Counted from the stretch's first letter, positions 52,762-62,912 are shown. The stretch: 64,000 nucleotides of DNA from Holdemania sp. Marseille-P2844 (GCF_900120005.1 NZ_LT635450.1:184996-248995); one strand, 5' to 3'. Notes: generated by a model from the letters alone, not told the origin. Program-made: numbers and translations.

Positions 52762-54044
52762 AACGTTGCTCCTTCCTTGGGAATCATGATGGTCGCCACA
52801 GTCCCTTTGCCCGGCGTACTTTGCAAGGTCAGCGTTCCGCCGCATAACATCCCCAGCCGCTCCCTTACATTTTTAATTCCGATATGAGATTGATTGTCTT
52901 CTTCAAATTTATCAGAGAAACCCAAACCATCGTCAGCGACGATGACAAGGTAAGCGTCTGGCGTTTCCTCAGTCCGGATCGTAACGGTGCCTCCTTCTTC
53001 CCTTCTCAATACGCCATGGCGCACGGCGTTTTCCACAATCGGCTGCAGCGTGAGCGAGGGAATCGAAAAATCCCGCGCTGTAATTTCATAAACCACTTTA
53101 AGCCGGTTCTGAAAGCGCTGACGTTCCAGTGACAGATAATTTTCCGCATGGAGAAGCTCCTGTTCAAAAGGAATCGGCGCCTTGCTTTCCAGCGAATCCA
53201 TATTTCCGCGCAAAAACAATGAAAAATCCCGGATTGCCGCTTTCGCTTGATGGGGATCCACATCGCAAAGCTGGCAGATTGTTGTCAACGTGTTGTATAG
53301 AAAGTGCGGCTGGATTTGCGAAAGCATGATTTCAACCCGGGATTCCGCCAATTCTTTTTCCTGCTGCCGGATCAGCAGATCACGCTCGGACTGAATATTG
53401 ACAAAGATAAACAACAGCGCCAGCGTTACGCCGACATTCACCACCGCGATCCCGCGAAGAAACATCTGCGACGCCCCGGCGCCAAGCGGAATAAAGATAT
53501 ACAACAAAAAGAAGATCACTTCACGGCGGATGAGCTTTTTTCGATTCAGTACGACCAGCCAGGTAAACGACAAATAACAGAACAGCGGAACCAGCTGGGA
53601 TATCAAAAACAGCGAACCCCGCTGATAGCCGGCGGCGGTAATGGTAAAAATCGCTCCGGTCAGCGGACTGATCAGCGCGAAGAAAATCTGTACGCCGCAC
53701 AACAGCGTGATACTCCGCAAAAAGATCGTTCTTACAGGATGCGTCAGTTTCAAATATTCATCGATGTAACGGGCAAAAAAATACAGGACAAAGGCGGAGC
53801 TGACATAATACAGGACAACCAGCAAGATTGCCGCTGTCATCATCAACGGAGTTGTGATATCCCGGAAGCACCAGTCGCCCAGATCACCGATAATCATCAA
53901 TCCGTTGGAAACGCTGACCCCCAGAAAATAGCGGTTTAATTTCTGATGCCAACGATGATCGTTTCCAAGATAGATGATCGGGATGAGCGATAAGATCAGG
54001 CAGAAAATGTCCAGCGCAATATTGGCAATCAAGAAGTTATCCAC
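52758..54044 (-). CDS. LytS-like membrane sensor histidine kinase
   Basis: A 428-residue kinase. Seven predicted membrane helices fill residues 5-215. A short coiled linker (SERDLLIRQQEKELAESR) leads to the His_kinase domain with QIQPHFLYNTLTTI (phospho-histidine) and a HATPase domain (LTLQPIVENAVRHGV, DDGLGFS, GIKNVRERL). This is the LytS/YehU-type (HPK7/8) arrangement. The GTG at 54044 is chosen because AGGGGGA lies 6 bases before it; the GTG at 54050 abuts the ribosome binding site. Ligand not identifiable. It forms an operon with the winged-helix response regulator. Confidence 0.87.
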   Translation of the reverse strand: MDNFLIANIALDIFCLILSLIPIIYLGNDHRWHQKLNRYFLGVSVSNGLMIIGDLGDWCFRDITTPLMMTAAILLVVLYYVSSAFVLYFFARYIDEYLKLTHPVRTIFLRSITLLCGVQIFFALISPLTGAIFTITAAGYQRGSLFLISQLVPLFCYLSFTWLVVLNRKKLIRREVIFFLLYIFIPLGAGASQMFLRGIAVVNVGVTLALLFIFVNIQSERDLLIRQQEKELAESRVEIMLSQIQPHFLYNTLTTICQLCDVDPHQAKAAIRDFSLFLRGNMDSLESKAPIPFEQELLHAENYLSLERQRFQNRLKVVYEITARDFSIPSLTLQPIVENAVRHGVLRREEGGTVTIRTEETPDAYLVIVADDGLGFSDKFEEDNQSHIGIKNVRERLGMLCGGTLTLQSTPGKGTVATIMIPKEGATL

Positions 54045-54193
54045 AGCCACTCCCCCTGTCTCTTCTATTGAATTGAGACCATTATAACAGAGTGCGCCAA
54101 AAAAGAAAATGCAGATATTCTGACCTGAGAAAGCGGTTTCACGCTGCGTCGTCTCCGTGAAAGGCCGCGGCTGTCCGGCTGCTTGATCGCCGC

Positions 54194-54226
54194 CAAAAAA
54201 GCGAGACGATTTTCATCCTCTCGCTG
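54194..54226 (-). terminator. Terminator downstream of the LRR surface protein gene
   Basis: On the minus strand AGCGAGA and TCTCGCT pair perfectly (54200-54225), followed by TTTTTTGG. Confidence 0.75.
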
Positions 54227-54338
54227 TAAGCTCTCACTGCAGGTTCTGCCGCTGATTCCGCTTGTCCTGCGCGCCGGGTTCACCCGGTTTGCGCCTCGTC
54301 AAGGAGCGTGTGACCGATGTCTTTCCCCGTGGTTTTGA

Positions 54339-57203
54339 TCAGCCCTGAGACTGATCAATCTGCCGCTTCAAGAACACGGCGCCGCCGATCAGTACGACCG
54401 CCGCAAAGACCAGAATCCCAATCGCAAACGGAACGATGCTTCCGGTTTTCTTTACTTCCGGTTCAGGTTCCGCCGCTTTCTCTGCGACTTGAACTTTCAG
54501 ACTGAACCGCTCGCCGCCCGCTGAATAGGTAATCGTCGTTTCACCGGTCTTCAGCGCTTTTACAGTATAGCTGTCCTGTCCTGTGATTTCCAGAACTGAG
54601 GGATCGTATTCCCAACTGCCGCCCTCCGGCTGCGGTTTCAGCGTCGTTTGTTCGCCGACCGTTAAATTCAGGGAACCTGGAAGTCCGCTGATCACAACCG
54701 GTACTTCAGAGAATCCAATATAATCAGGCCAGCTGTCCATAGTGAGGGTTATCGTTTTGGACGTCACTTTTTTCGTATCTTTCACCCATGTTTTATTCTG
54801 ACAAATCCATACGTTTAATTCCGTTCCGTCTTTTTGATCCACCGGAATTTCAATCGTCAGCGAGCCGCGGTATTTTCCCGCCTTCAGCTGCAGCCGATAG
54901 CCAGACAGCCAGCCGTCCTTCTTCTGCTGCTCACGAATTGCGTCGCATGCATCGCAAGACCCTTCCTTATGCGGCAGTTCCGCGGAGGCCGCCAGCGCCG
55001 AGTTAAAGCTGAACTCGCCGTGAATCTGAATCCCGTTCTCTTTGGACTTCAATGTTTTCTGCGCATATTCCGGACCGGTGGCCGGGATTTCCTGCCACTC
55101 CAGTTGTCTTCCGCAAACGGTGCAGACTTTCTTTTTGCTTCCCGGTTTCGTCGCGGTGGCCTTTTCAATGATGATCCAGTCGCCCGGCGTGTGCTCCGCG
55201 ATTTCCGCCTTGGCGCCGTCGCCGTCAAGGCATTCGCGGTAATGCCAGGTCGGATCGGACTGCATCGGCCCATAATTGTGTTCGTGCACCGGCTGCGGTT
55301 TCGGGGTCGGGGTCGGCGTTGGCGTCGGGGTTGGCGTTGGTATGATTTCCGTCACTTTTACCGTCTTTTCCGCCCGCTGAACAAAAGGTCCCCAAATCAC
55401 GTCGCACTGATAGACGCCGCTGTGGCTGGCCAGCGCCTGATCAATTTTCAAAGTCGGATTTGTCTGCGCACTCAGCGGAGTTCCGTTAAAGCTCCATTGA
55501 TATGTGACGTTCACGTTGATCTGCGGTTTTATCGTCAATTCCAGCGTTTCCCCGGCCTGGATATCCTTTCCTTCGATGACCGGAACGGAAGAACCGGAAG
55601 GAAATACAGATAAATCCGCATACGTCTGACTGTTTTCAAACAGCAGTAAGACGGCCGGCACATTCTCAAACGGAGTAGTTTGCCAGTTCGGCTTGTTCGC
55701 CGGCATTCCCAGCACGCTCAAGCCTGTGCAGTTTTTAAAGGCTCCGGCGCCCAGCGTCGTCGTTTTGATCAGATTGGCTTCGCTGATCGAAGCGCAATGA
55801 GCGAAAGCTTCCTCACCGATCGTTTCGACATGTGACAAATCAATCTGCGTCAGGGCTGAACATTGGCTGAACGCCCGGTTGCCGATGACGCTTAATCCCG
55901 GATTCAAATTCGTCGAGGCCTTGAGCTTTAATTGATGACAGTCTTCAAACGCAGAGTCCTGCAGCAGGGTAACCTGCGATAAATTCACTTCGCCCAGACG
56001 ACCGCAGTTCTTAAACGCACTGCCGCCGATCATGGCGACATGCGATAAATCGACGGCCGTCAGATAAGTGCAGCTGGTGAAGGTGAACGGATGAATTATC
56101 GTTACTTTCTCATTCAGATTGGTTCCAGCTTTCAGCGTCAGCTTTTCGCAGTTTTTGAAAGCGGCGGTCCCGATCGCCTCAACTTGGGACAGATCCACAC
56201 CCGTCAGTTTTCCGCAATTCTCAAAAGCAGATTCGCCGATCGTTTTCAGCGCCTGGCTTAAATTGGTATCCGCCGCCAGCGTCAGATTGGAACAGCCGGC
56301 AAAGGCTTTTTCTCCCAAGGTCTGAACCTGGGAGAGATTAACGGCTCCCAGACTGGCGCAGCCTTCAAACGCACTGTCGCCAACGACATTGACCCCCGCC
56401 AGATTCACCGCGGTCAAATGCGTGCAGTCCTTCAACGCCTGTTCACCGATCGTCTTCACTGACGTGGGCAAAACGAGGTTTTCCAGGGAAGTCATGCTTG
56501 AGAAAGCCGCGTTGGGAATGGTAATCAGCGCTGTTTTTTCCAAATCCAATGTTTTTAAATTCGTCAAGGTTCCGCGAATGTACTTCATATCCTGTTCATT
56601 CAGCGTACCTTCGATAAACAAGGCCGCGATCTTCTGCGGCAAGACCGGTCCCTTTTCCACCTTGGTCTTCAGCTCGCCCGCCCTCACCGTGACGCGCACA
56701 TAGTTTTCAGGCAGCGTCGTCGGCTCGAAGCCGGTCACCGTGACCACAATTTCCGGCAGCGCCGCAGCCGGCGCCAGAACATAGCCTGAGCCAGGTTCAG
56801 CGATAAATATATAATCCTGCGGTTTTGACGGATCGTAAGCCGCGTCCTTCGTTTTCCATGTGACCGGAATGTCTGGCAGCGGATTCTTTTCCAAATCCGT
56901 CCCGGACAATGATTCCGGAAGGTTCAATTTTGACAGAGCCGTGCCCACCGCTACGGTTTGTTCGGCAACGTTCGGTTCCAACGGGTCAAAGGAGGCGATC
57001 GTCACTTCGCCAGCCTGTCTGGCCGTCCGTTTCCCGGTCCGGTTCATGCCGGTATCCAGGACAAGCCGTCCCGGGGCGGCCGCAGGCAAAACCTCGCCTG
57101 TTCGCTCTTCCGCAAGCGTCTGAGCTGCAGCCGGCTGCAGCGAGAAGAACAATCCCAGCGACAATCCGCCGATCATGATCAGATGTCTTAATCTTTTCTT
57201 CAT
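54339..57203 (-). CDS. Large surface protein with BspA-type leucine-rich repeats and Ig-like domains
   Basis: A 954-residue secreted protein. The signal peptide (1-27) ends in PAAAQT. Residues 60-180 include Ig-like YSIRK-free sequence with NVAEQTVAVGTALSKL. Residues about 195-510 hold at least ten LRR_5 (BspA/TpLRR) repeats of about 23 residues with the pattern IGxxAFxxCxxLxxVxLS. An Ig-like domain and a Thr-Pro linker (six TP pairs) follow, then a Cys-containing domain (CTVCGRQ), a beta-rich region and a final Ig-like domain. One membrane helix near the C-terminus and a short basic tail (KRQID) anchor it; no LPxTG. The ATG at 57203 has AAAGGAGGG upstream. Probably a host- or cell-adhesion protein. 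Confidence 0.85.
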   Translation of the reverse strand: MKKRLRHLIMIGGLSLGLFFSLQPAAAQTLAEERTGEVLPAAAPGRLVLDTGMNRTGKRTARQAGEVTIASFDPLEPNVAEQTVAVGTALSKLNLPESLSGTDLEKNPLPDIPVTWKTKDAAYDPSKPQDYIFIAEPGSGYVLAPAAALPEIVVTVTGFEPTTLPENYVRVTVRAGELKTKVEKGPVLPQKIAALFIEGTLNEQDMKYIRGTLTNLKTLDLEKTALITIPNAAFSSMTSLENLVLPTSVKTIGEQALKDCTHLTAVNLAGVNVVGDSAFEGCASLGAVNLSQVQTLGEKAFAGCSNLTLAADTNLSQALKTIGESAFENCGKLTGVDLSQVEAIGTAAFKNCEKLTLKAGTNLNEKVTIIHPFTFTSCTYLTAVDLSHVAMIGGSAFKNCGRLGEVNLSQVTLLQDSAFEDCHQLKLKASTNLNPGLSVIGNRAFSQCSALTQIDLSHVETIGEEAFAHCASISEANLIKTTTLGAGAFKNCTGLSVLGMPANKPNWQTTPFENVPAVLLLFENSQTYADLSVFPSGSSVPVIEGKDIQAGETLELTIKPQINVNVTYQWSFNGTPLSAQTNPTLKIDQALASHSGVYQCDVIWGPFVQRAEKTVKVTEIIPTPTPTPTPTPTPKPQPVHEHNYGPMQSDPTWHYRECLDGDGAKAEIAEHTPGDWIIIEKATATKPGSKKKVCTVCGRQLEWQEIPATGPEYAQKTLKSKENGIQIHGEFSFNSALAASAELPHKEGSCDACDAIREQQKKDGWLSGYRLQLKAGKYRGSLTIEIPVDQKDGTELNVWICQNKTWVKDTKKVTSKTITLTMDSWPDYIGFSEVPVVISGLPGSLNLTVGEQTTLKPQPEGGSWEYDPSVLEITGQDSYTVKALKTGETTITYSAGGERFSLKVQVAEKAAEPEPEVKKTGSIVPFAIGILVFAAVVLIGGAVFLKRQIDQSQG

Positions 57204-58057
57204 GATATCCCTCCTTTTTTGTCCAGGCAATTCATTACAATCTTTCAGCAGAAGCTTAAAAACCTGTATTCTGTCATCCTGAGGCTGCGCAAAAACACCC
57301 GGGCTGAATCCGTTTTCGCAGAGATCTTCAAGCTGTCGAATTCTGTTTTTCTGAAATCTGCTTCTTCGGTGCGCTTCAACCGTCACTTTCGCCTGCAGGA
57401 TAACATCGTTTCTTTTCTGATTTTATTATACACGGAATTTTTCCGGTTTCTCCTGCCGCCTGTTCAAAGTCATGGAAATGTAAGACTCTCATTCGAATTT
57501 CGCAATGATTGAAAGCAAAATCCCGTCTTTCCCCCTGCTTTCACGCAGTCAGGGGAACCGCCGGCAGCAGTCTTGATCATGGATCAAAGCATGGCTTTGA
57601 TGATTTGTGAGCGGTCTTCCTGCCCTGCGGCCTTTTCCAAAGAAGCCGCAATTTCACACGTTGCAATCCCTGCTGTCTGATCGGTGATCATGACTGTTTT
57701 TTATCATTTTGAATGATCACAAGCGATAGTGGCGTATTGTAGGCGTTCAGATTGCATTGGCAGCGCATCCGCGATGCCGCTCCCCTGCAATTCCTCCATT
57801 GAATCCGGCTTCACCCTGCACTTTAAAAATCCGCTGCTTTATTGCTTCCACTCTGGCAGCACTTTTATCCATCGCCGCACTAAAAAAGGAAAAGGAAGAA
57901 ATTTATCCAGACGAGCTGCAGCCCAACACTGGCCCGCAATCCGCTGACGATAAATATCAAAATTCCTTTTCCATAAACCATCCTGCTTAACGAAAACAAT
58001 CATCGCTGCAGCGATCCAAACCGCAGTTGCCTGTTCTCAGACTGAATATAGATTCTT
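57204..58057. other. Long intergenic stretch of about 850 bp
   Basis: No ORF here has a ribosome binding site or recognisable product. A TATAAT on the minus strand at 57425-57430 is a plausible -10 for the LRR gene and would give a 5' leader of about 215 bases. The part from 57480 to 58057 shows no feature; it may be a decayed gene. Confidence 0.4.
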
Positions 58058-59929
58058 TTATTCACAATCCTCAAACTGTGAGTTATACAGGGAAGCGTAG
58101 AAGCCGTTATCCGCCATCAGCGAATCATGCGTGCCCGCTTCGACGATGTCGCCGTCCTTCATGACCAGAATCAGATCGGCGTCGCGGATCGTGGACAGAC
58201 GGTGCGCGATGATGAAGCTTGTGCGGCCTTTCATCAACGTTTCCATGCCCTTCTGAATCAGGACCTCCGTCCGCGTATCGACCGAGGACGTCGCTTCGTC
58301 CAGAATCAGAATCTTCGGATCCGCCAGGAACGCCCGCGCAATCGTTAACAACTGCTTCTGCCCTTGCGAAATATTGCCGGAATCCTCGTCGATCATCGTT
58401 TGATAGCCATGATCAAGCGTGCGGATAAAGTGGTCCACATGCGCCGCCCTGGCCGCCGCGATGACTTCCTGATCCGTCGCGTCCAGCCGTCCGTAACGCA
58501 GGTTCTCCATGACCGTGCCGTCAAACAGCCACGCGTCCTGAAGCACCATGCCAAACAGCGAGCGCAGATCTGACCGCTTGTAATTTCTGATATCCTGTCC
58601 ATCGACATAAATCGTTCCGCCGTTGAGCTCATAGAACCGCATAAGCAGCTTGACGATCGTCGTTTTACCCGCGCCGGTTGGCCCGACGATGGCAACCCGC
58701 TTGCCGGCGTTGATGAACATCGAGAAATCATTGATGATGATCTTGTCCGGATTGTAGCCGAAATGAACGTTTTCAAACGTCACCTGTCCCTGAATCAGGG
58801 ATTTGCCGTGCCGGTCGCGAACTGGCGCCGGCGTTGTGGTTTCAGCGACTTCTTCTTCCTCGTTTAAGAATTCGAAGACCCGCTCTGCCGCCGCCGCTGT
58901 CGACTGCAGGACGTTCATCGACTGAGACAGCTGGTTGATCGGCTGATTAAAGTTGCGGACATAGGCGATAAAAGCCTGAATGTCGCCGATTTCAATCGCG
59001 CCCCTGATCGCCAGCCAGCCGCCCAGGATACAGACGCCGACATAGCCGAGGTTGCCGATCAGCGTTGTTAACGGCTGCATCATGCCGCTTAAGAACTGCG
59101 ATTTCCACGCGGAATCGTACAGCCGCTGGTTATTCTCACTGAATTCCGCGATCGAACGTTCCTCGCCGTTGAACGCTTTCATGACGATATGCCCGGAATA
59201 CATTTCTTCAATATGGCCGTTGACTGCGCCCAAAGCTTCCTGCTGACGGGCGAAGAACCGCTGCGAACGCTTGACGATCTGCATGACCAGGATCGCTGAA
59301 AGCGGCAGAACACAGAAGGCCATCAGCGTCATTTCCCAGCTGATGGACAACATCACAATCGTGAAGCCGAACAGCTGGACAAGCGCCGTGATGATATTCG
59401 CCAGCGACTGATTCAGCGTCTGCGAGACCGTGTCGACGTCGTTGGTCGCCCGCGACAGAAGATCTCCATGCGAATGCGTGTCAAAATATTTAAACGGCAG
59501 CCGGTCGATCTTCTCGGCCAGCGCTTTGCGCAGGTTGTAGGAAACCTTCTGCGCGACACTGGCCATCAGCCAGTTCTGGAAATAATGAAACAGGGCTGAT
59601 AAACCGAACAAACATAATAAGAAAATCAGAATTTCAGCGATCCTGCCGAAATTAATGCCTCCGGTTCCCATCGCTTTCGCACTCAGTCCAACAGCCAGTT
59701 CCGTCGTCGCTTTGCCTAAAATTTTCGGACCGACAACCGTCATGACGGTCGCGACGGCCGCAAACAGAATTCCAAACACCATGGATAAAGAATATGGCTT
59801 GATGTAGCGCAGCAGCTGCTTCATCGTGCCCTTGAAATCTTTGGCCTTTTCGCCGGCGCCGCGCATTCCATGTCCCCGTCCCATCGGACCGCGCATCATC
59901 GGTTTCGGATTATGCTTCGTGTTCGTCAT
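58058..59929 (-). CDS. Heterodimeric ABC exporter subunit (second gene)
   Basis: A 623-residue ABC half-transporter. A basic, Gly/Met/Arg-rich cytoplasmic tail (residues 1-30) precedes six membrane helices (40-330). The ATPase domain has Walker A GPTGAGKTT, signature ISQGQKQLL, and Walker B ILILDEATSSVD with the canonical E; the switch histidine is in IIAHRLS. The ISQGQ signature replaces LSGGQ, which is common in one half of heterodimeric exporters (BmrCD/TM287-288 type). The start at 59929 has AAAGGAGG upstream and overlaps the partner gene by 20 bases. It should export drugs or lipids together with the upstream subunit under MarR control. Confidence 0.87.
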   Translation of the reverse strand: MTNTKHNPKPMMRGPMGRGHGMRGAGEKAKDFKGTMKQLLRYIKPYSLSMVFGILFAAVATVMTVVGPKILGKATTELAVGLSAKAMGTGGINFGRIAEILIFLLCLFGLSALFHYFQNWLMASVAQKVSYNLRKALAEKIDRLPFKYFDTHSHGDLLSRATNDVDTVSQTLNQSLANIITALVQLFGFTIVMLSISWEMTLMAFCVLPLSAILVMQIVKRSQRFFARQQEALGAVNGHIEEMYSGHIVMKAFNGEERSIAEFSENNQRLYDSAWKSQFLSGMMQPLTTLIGNLGYVGVCILGGWLAIRGAIEIGDIQAFIAYVRNFNQPINQLSQSMNVLQSTAAAAERVFEFLNEEEEVAETTTPAPVRDRHGKSLIQGQVTFENVHFGYNPDKIIINDFSMFINAGKRVAIVGPTGAGKTTIVKLLMRFYELNGGTIYVDGQDIRNYKRSDLRSLFGMVLQDAWLFDGTVMENLRYGRLDATDQEVIAAARAAHVDHFIRTLDHGYQTMIDEDSGNISQGQKQLLTIARAFLADPKILILDEATSSVDTRTEVLIQKGMETLMKGRTSFIIAHRLSTIRDADLILVMKDGDIVEAGTHDSLMADNGFYASLYNSQFEDCE

Positions 59930-62156
59930 GATCCAATTCCTCCTTTGACAGCTGCGAATACGCAATTTCCTGATACACCTCGCAGGTCTTCATCAGCTCA
60001 TCATGCGTTCCGATTCCGGCAATACGGCCTTTATCCAGCACAACAATCTGATCGGCATGCATGATCGACGAAATTCGCTGCGCGACCAACAGCACCGTGC
60101 TGCCGGTCCGCTGGCACAGCTCGTTGAGGGCTTTGCGCAGCGCCGCATCGGTCTTGAAGTCCAGCGCGGAGAACGAATCGTCGAAAATATAGATTTCCGG
60201 ATTGCGGACCAGAGCGCGGGCAATCGACAGCCGCTGCTTCTGTCCGCCGGAAACGTTGGTGCCGCCCTGTGCGATCGGCGCGTCGTAGCCTTCCGGTTTG
60301 GCGTTGATGAACTCGCTCGCCTGAGCAATTTCCGCTGCCTGCTTAAGCTGATGCCAGTCGGCATCGGCGTCGGCATAGCGCAGGTTGGATTCGATGGTGC
60401 CGGAGAACAACACGCCCTTCTGCGGTACATAACCGATCTTATGGCGCAGTTCCTGCTGACTGACCTCGCGGATATCCACGCCGTCAACCTCGATCGAGCC
60501 CGCCGTGACATCAAAGAAGCGCGGTACCAGATTGACGATCGTGGATTTGCCGGAACCGGTCGAACCGATAAAGGCCGTCGTCTGTCCCGGACGGGCCAGG
60601 AACGAAATGTTTTCCAGAACGTTTTCCTCAGCGCCCGGATAGCGAAACGCCACGTCTTTAAACTCAACGTAGCCATGCTGCTGAGGATCAAACGACTTCG
60701 GCTGCTGCGGATCGGCGATCGACAGCGGGCAATTCAGCACTTCCAGCACACGCTTGATCGAAACCACCGCCCGCGGCAGCATGATCGAAACCATCGTAAT
60801 CATTAAGAACGCCATGATGATCTGCATGCTGTACTGAATAAACGCCATCATGTCGCCGACCTGCAGCGTGCCCAGATTGATCTGATGGCCGCCGACCCAG
60901 ACGATCAGGATGCCGACGCAGTTCATCACCAGCATCATCATCGGCATTAACAGCGCCAGTGTGCGGTTGACAAACAGGTTGGTTTTCGTCACATCGGTAT
61001 TGACCTGATCAAATTTCTTTTCTTCATACCCCTGGGTATTGAACGCCCGGATAACCGGCAGGCCGTCCAGAAATTCGCGCAGGACGGAGTTCATCTTATC
61101 CAGCAGTTTCTGGATGATTGAGAACTTCGGCATGACGACCGCAAACGCCACGCCCATGATCGCCATGATGACCACGACGACCAGGGCGATGATCCAGGTC
61201 ATCGACGCGTTGGTGTTCAGCACCTTGATGATCGCGCCGACGCCGATGATCGGCGCATACACGACAATCCGCATAAACATGACCAGCACCTGCTGAATCT
61301 GCTGAACGTCGTTGGTCGTCCGGGTGATCAGCGTGCCGGTGGAAAACTGATTGAATTCCGCAGATGAGAAATTTTCAACCTTGCTGAAAACCGCCAGCCG
61401 CAGATTGCGGGAAACGCCGGCCGCAATCCGCGAAGCCAGAAACGTTACGATGATCGCGCAGATCGTTCCAAACAACGCGATTCCCAACATCCGCAAGCCG
61501 CTGCTGAAAATGTAATTGAGCTGAATTGAATCGGTATTGATGCCGATTGCCCGATACTCCATTTTAATAAACTGGGCTGACGCTACCGGTGACGCATTTT
61601 CACCAGCCACTTCCAGACTGGCGTCGATCCTGGCAACGATGTCGTCAATGACTTCCTGCGGCAGCTGCCTCAGCAGGGAAAACAGATCGACGTCCTCCGG
61701 CAGATTTAATTCTTTGAATTCCTCGCTATTCTTTAAGCCGGGGAGACTGACGACGATCATTTCCGCCCGCGCCAACATCGAATTGAGCGAGGCACGTGCC
61801 TCGTCAGTCAGCGAATTCAGGAAATATACCGGTTCCTGTTCGACTAACGGAGCTTGTTTGATCTGTTTTGCGCTGGCCTGTCCGGCGTCCACCAGCGTAT
61901 AGCTTGAAAGAAACAGCTGCTGCTGTTCGTCATTAAGAAACATTGCCAGTTTTTCCGCTTCGCTTTTCCGGATCACTTCCGGAACCGCGCTGCGAATGCC
62001 GCCGGATTGAATCCCGACGTCGACGATGTCGGCCATGTAATCCGGCAGCGCCAGCTCGCATTGAGCCTGGGCAAACAACAGCACGATAACCGCCGCGATG
62101 GAGAGCGCGAACGGTTTCAAATACTGGGTGATTCTCACCTTTTTGATCCTGACCAT
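59910..62156 (-). CDS. Heterodimeric ABC exporter subunit with a large extracellular insertion
   Basis: A 748-residue ABC half-transporter, about 150 residues longer than usual. The extra sequence lies between the first two membrane helices (about residues 45-210) and is predominantly helical and acidic, presumably extracellular. The remaining helices lead to an ATPase domain with Walker A GSTGSGKST, signature VSGGQKQRLS and IYIFDDSFSALD: the catalytic position after Walker B is D-D-S instead of D-E, the degenerate site typical of one subunit in heterodimeric exporters, and the switch residue is Q in VAQRISS. AAAGGAG precedes the ATG. It lies 15 bases after marR. Confidence 0.87.
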   Translation of the reverse strand: MVRIKKVRITQYLKPFALSIAAVIVLLFAQAQCELALPDYMADIVDVGIQSGGIRSAVPEVIRKSEAEKLAMFLNDEQQQLFLSSYTLVDAGQASAKQIKQAPLVEQEPVYFLNSLTDEARASLNSMLARAEMIVVSLPGLKNSEEFKELNLPEDVDLFSLLRQLPQEVIDDIVARIDASLEVAGENASPVASAQFIKMEYRAIGINTDSIQLNYIFSSGLRMLGIALFGTICAIIVTFLASRIAAGVSRNLRLAVFSKVENFSSAEFNQFSTGTLITRTTNDVQQIQQVLVMFMRIVVYAPIIGVGAIIKVLNTNASMTWIIALVVVVIMAIMGVAFAVVMPKFSIIQKLLDKMNSVLREFLDGLPVIRAFNTQGYEEKKFDQVNTDVTKTNLFVNRTLALLMPMMMLVMNCVGILIVWVGGHQINLGTLQVGDMMAFIQYSMQIIMAFLMITMVSIMLPRAVVSIKRVLEVLNCPLSIADPQQPKSFDPQQHGYVEFKDVAFRYPGAEENVLENISFLARPGQTTAFIGSTGSGKSTIVNLVPRFFDVTAGSIEVDGVDIREVSQQELRHKIGYVPQKGVLFSGTIESNLRYADADADWHQLKQAAEIAQASEFINAKPEGYDAPIAQGGTNVSGGQKQRLSIARALVRNPEIYIFDDSFSALDFKTDAALRKALNELCQRTGSTVLLVAQRISSIMHADQIVVLDKGRIAGIGTHDELMKTCEVYQEIAYSQLSKEELDHDEHEA

Positions 62157-62171
62157 AAAAAAACTCCTTTC

Positions 62172-62630
62172 TTACTTTTCCTGCGAATCCCGGCTTGCCA
62201 GACTCTGACAATATTCAATCGTCCGTTCCAGCGTGCGGATTAAAGCCAGGCTGTCGGATTCGCCCAGATAGCGGAAATAGGCGGTCAGCTGATCACAGAA
62301 TTCCTGTTCTCTTTTCTGCATCAGCTCGCGGCCTTTCTCCGTCACCCGAATGTAGACGCTGCGCCGGTCGTTGTCCAGGAGTACCCGCTCGACCCATCCC
62401 TGCTGCTCAAAGGAACGGATTCCCTGCGATACCGCTGCCGGACTGACGTGGAAATAGTCCTTGATCTGGCTCATTTTGATCATTCCTTCGGGGTTGAGAT
62501 GAAGAATTCCGTGCAGAATCATCATATCCCGGGAATTCATCGTTTTCTTCTTGCGTCCGCGAGATTCGCTGCGCTGGCGCATGTCGTAAATCAGCCGCAT
62601 CAGTTTTTGAGCAATTTCCTGTTCATCCAT
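62172..62630 (-). CDS. MarR-family repressor of the ABC exporter operon
   Basis: A 152-residue winged-helix dimer-type regulator. It has the MarR recognition region MSQIKDYFHVSPAAVSQGIRSFEQQGWV and the wing VLLDNDRRSVYIRVTEKGREL (family DxRxxxxxLT-like). It is the first gene of a marR-ABC-ABC operon and probably represses it until a toxic compound binds. The ATG at 62630 has AGAGGTGA at good spacing; the GTG at 62639 is inside the ribosome binding site. Palindromes around the promoter (62655-62686) are likely its own operator. Confidence 0.9.
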   Translation of the reverse strand: MDEQEIAQKLMRLIYDMRQRSESRGRKKKTMNSRDMMILHGILHLNPEGMIKMSQIKDYFHVSPAAVSQGIRSFEQQGWVERVLLDNDRRSVYIRVTEKGRELMQKREQEFCDQLTAYFRYLGESDSLALIRTLERTIEYCQSLASRDSQEK

Positions 62631-62654
62631 ACCGGTCACCTCTTTTGTCTGGAT

Positions 62655-62716
62655 AGTTAAGTTACTTAATATTTAACTATGTTAACCAATTATACTCTAC
62701 TCTTTATAAAATGCAA
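62655..62716 (-). promoter_or_regulatory. Promoter and palindromic operator of the marR-ABC operon
   Basis: Minus strand TTGCAT (62711-62716), 16-base spacer and TATAAT (62689-62694). Just downstream, TAGTTAA (62654-62660) and TTAACTA (62673-62679) form an inverted repeat around the perfect palindrome TTAAGTTACTTAA; a further GTTAAC lies at 62681-62686. This is the pattern of a MarR operator that blocks the promoter. Confidence 0.7.
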
Positions 62717-62883
62717 TATGGTTTGCAGAGTTTCCTACAAACTGCCTAAATTGTCTTTTTTGCTTGCGTGCCGGGATATCGTTATGAATGCTTCTTTATC
62801 CTGATTTTCGCTCTCAAACACCGGCGGTGAAGTCGAAAAGAGAAAAAATTCAGTTTAACCGGTTAGAAAAAATAAAAAAACTC

Positions 62884-62912
62884 TTGCACTGCGCAGCGTT
62901 TTAGTGTAATAT
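62884..62912 (+). promoter_or_regulatory. Promoter of tRNA-Leu
   Basis: TTGCAC (62884-62889), 17-base spacer, TAATAT (62907-62912), 37 bases before the tRNA. Confidence 0.7.
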
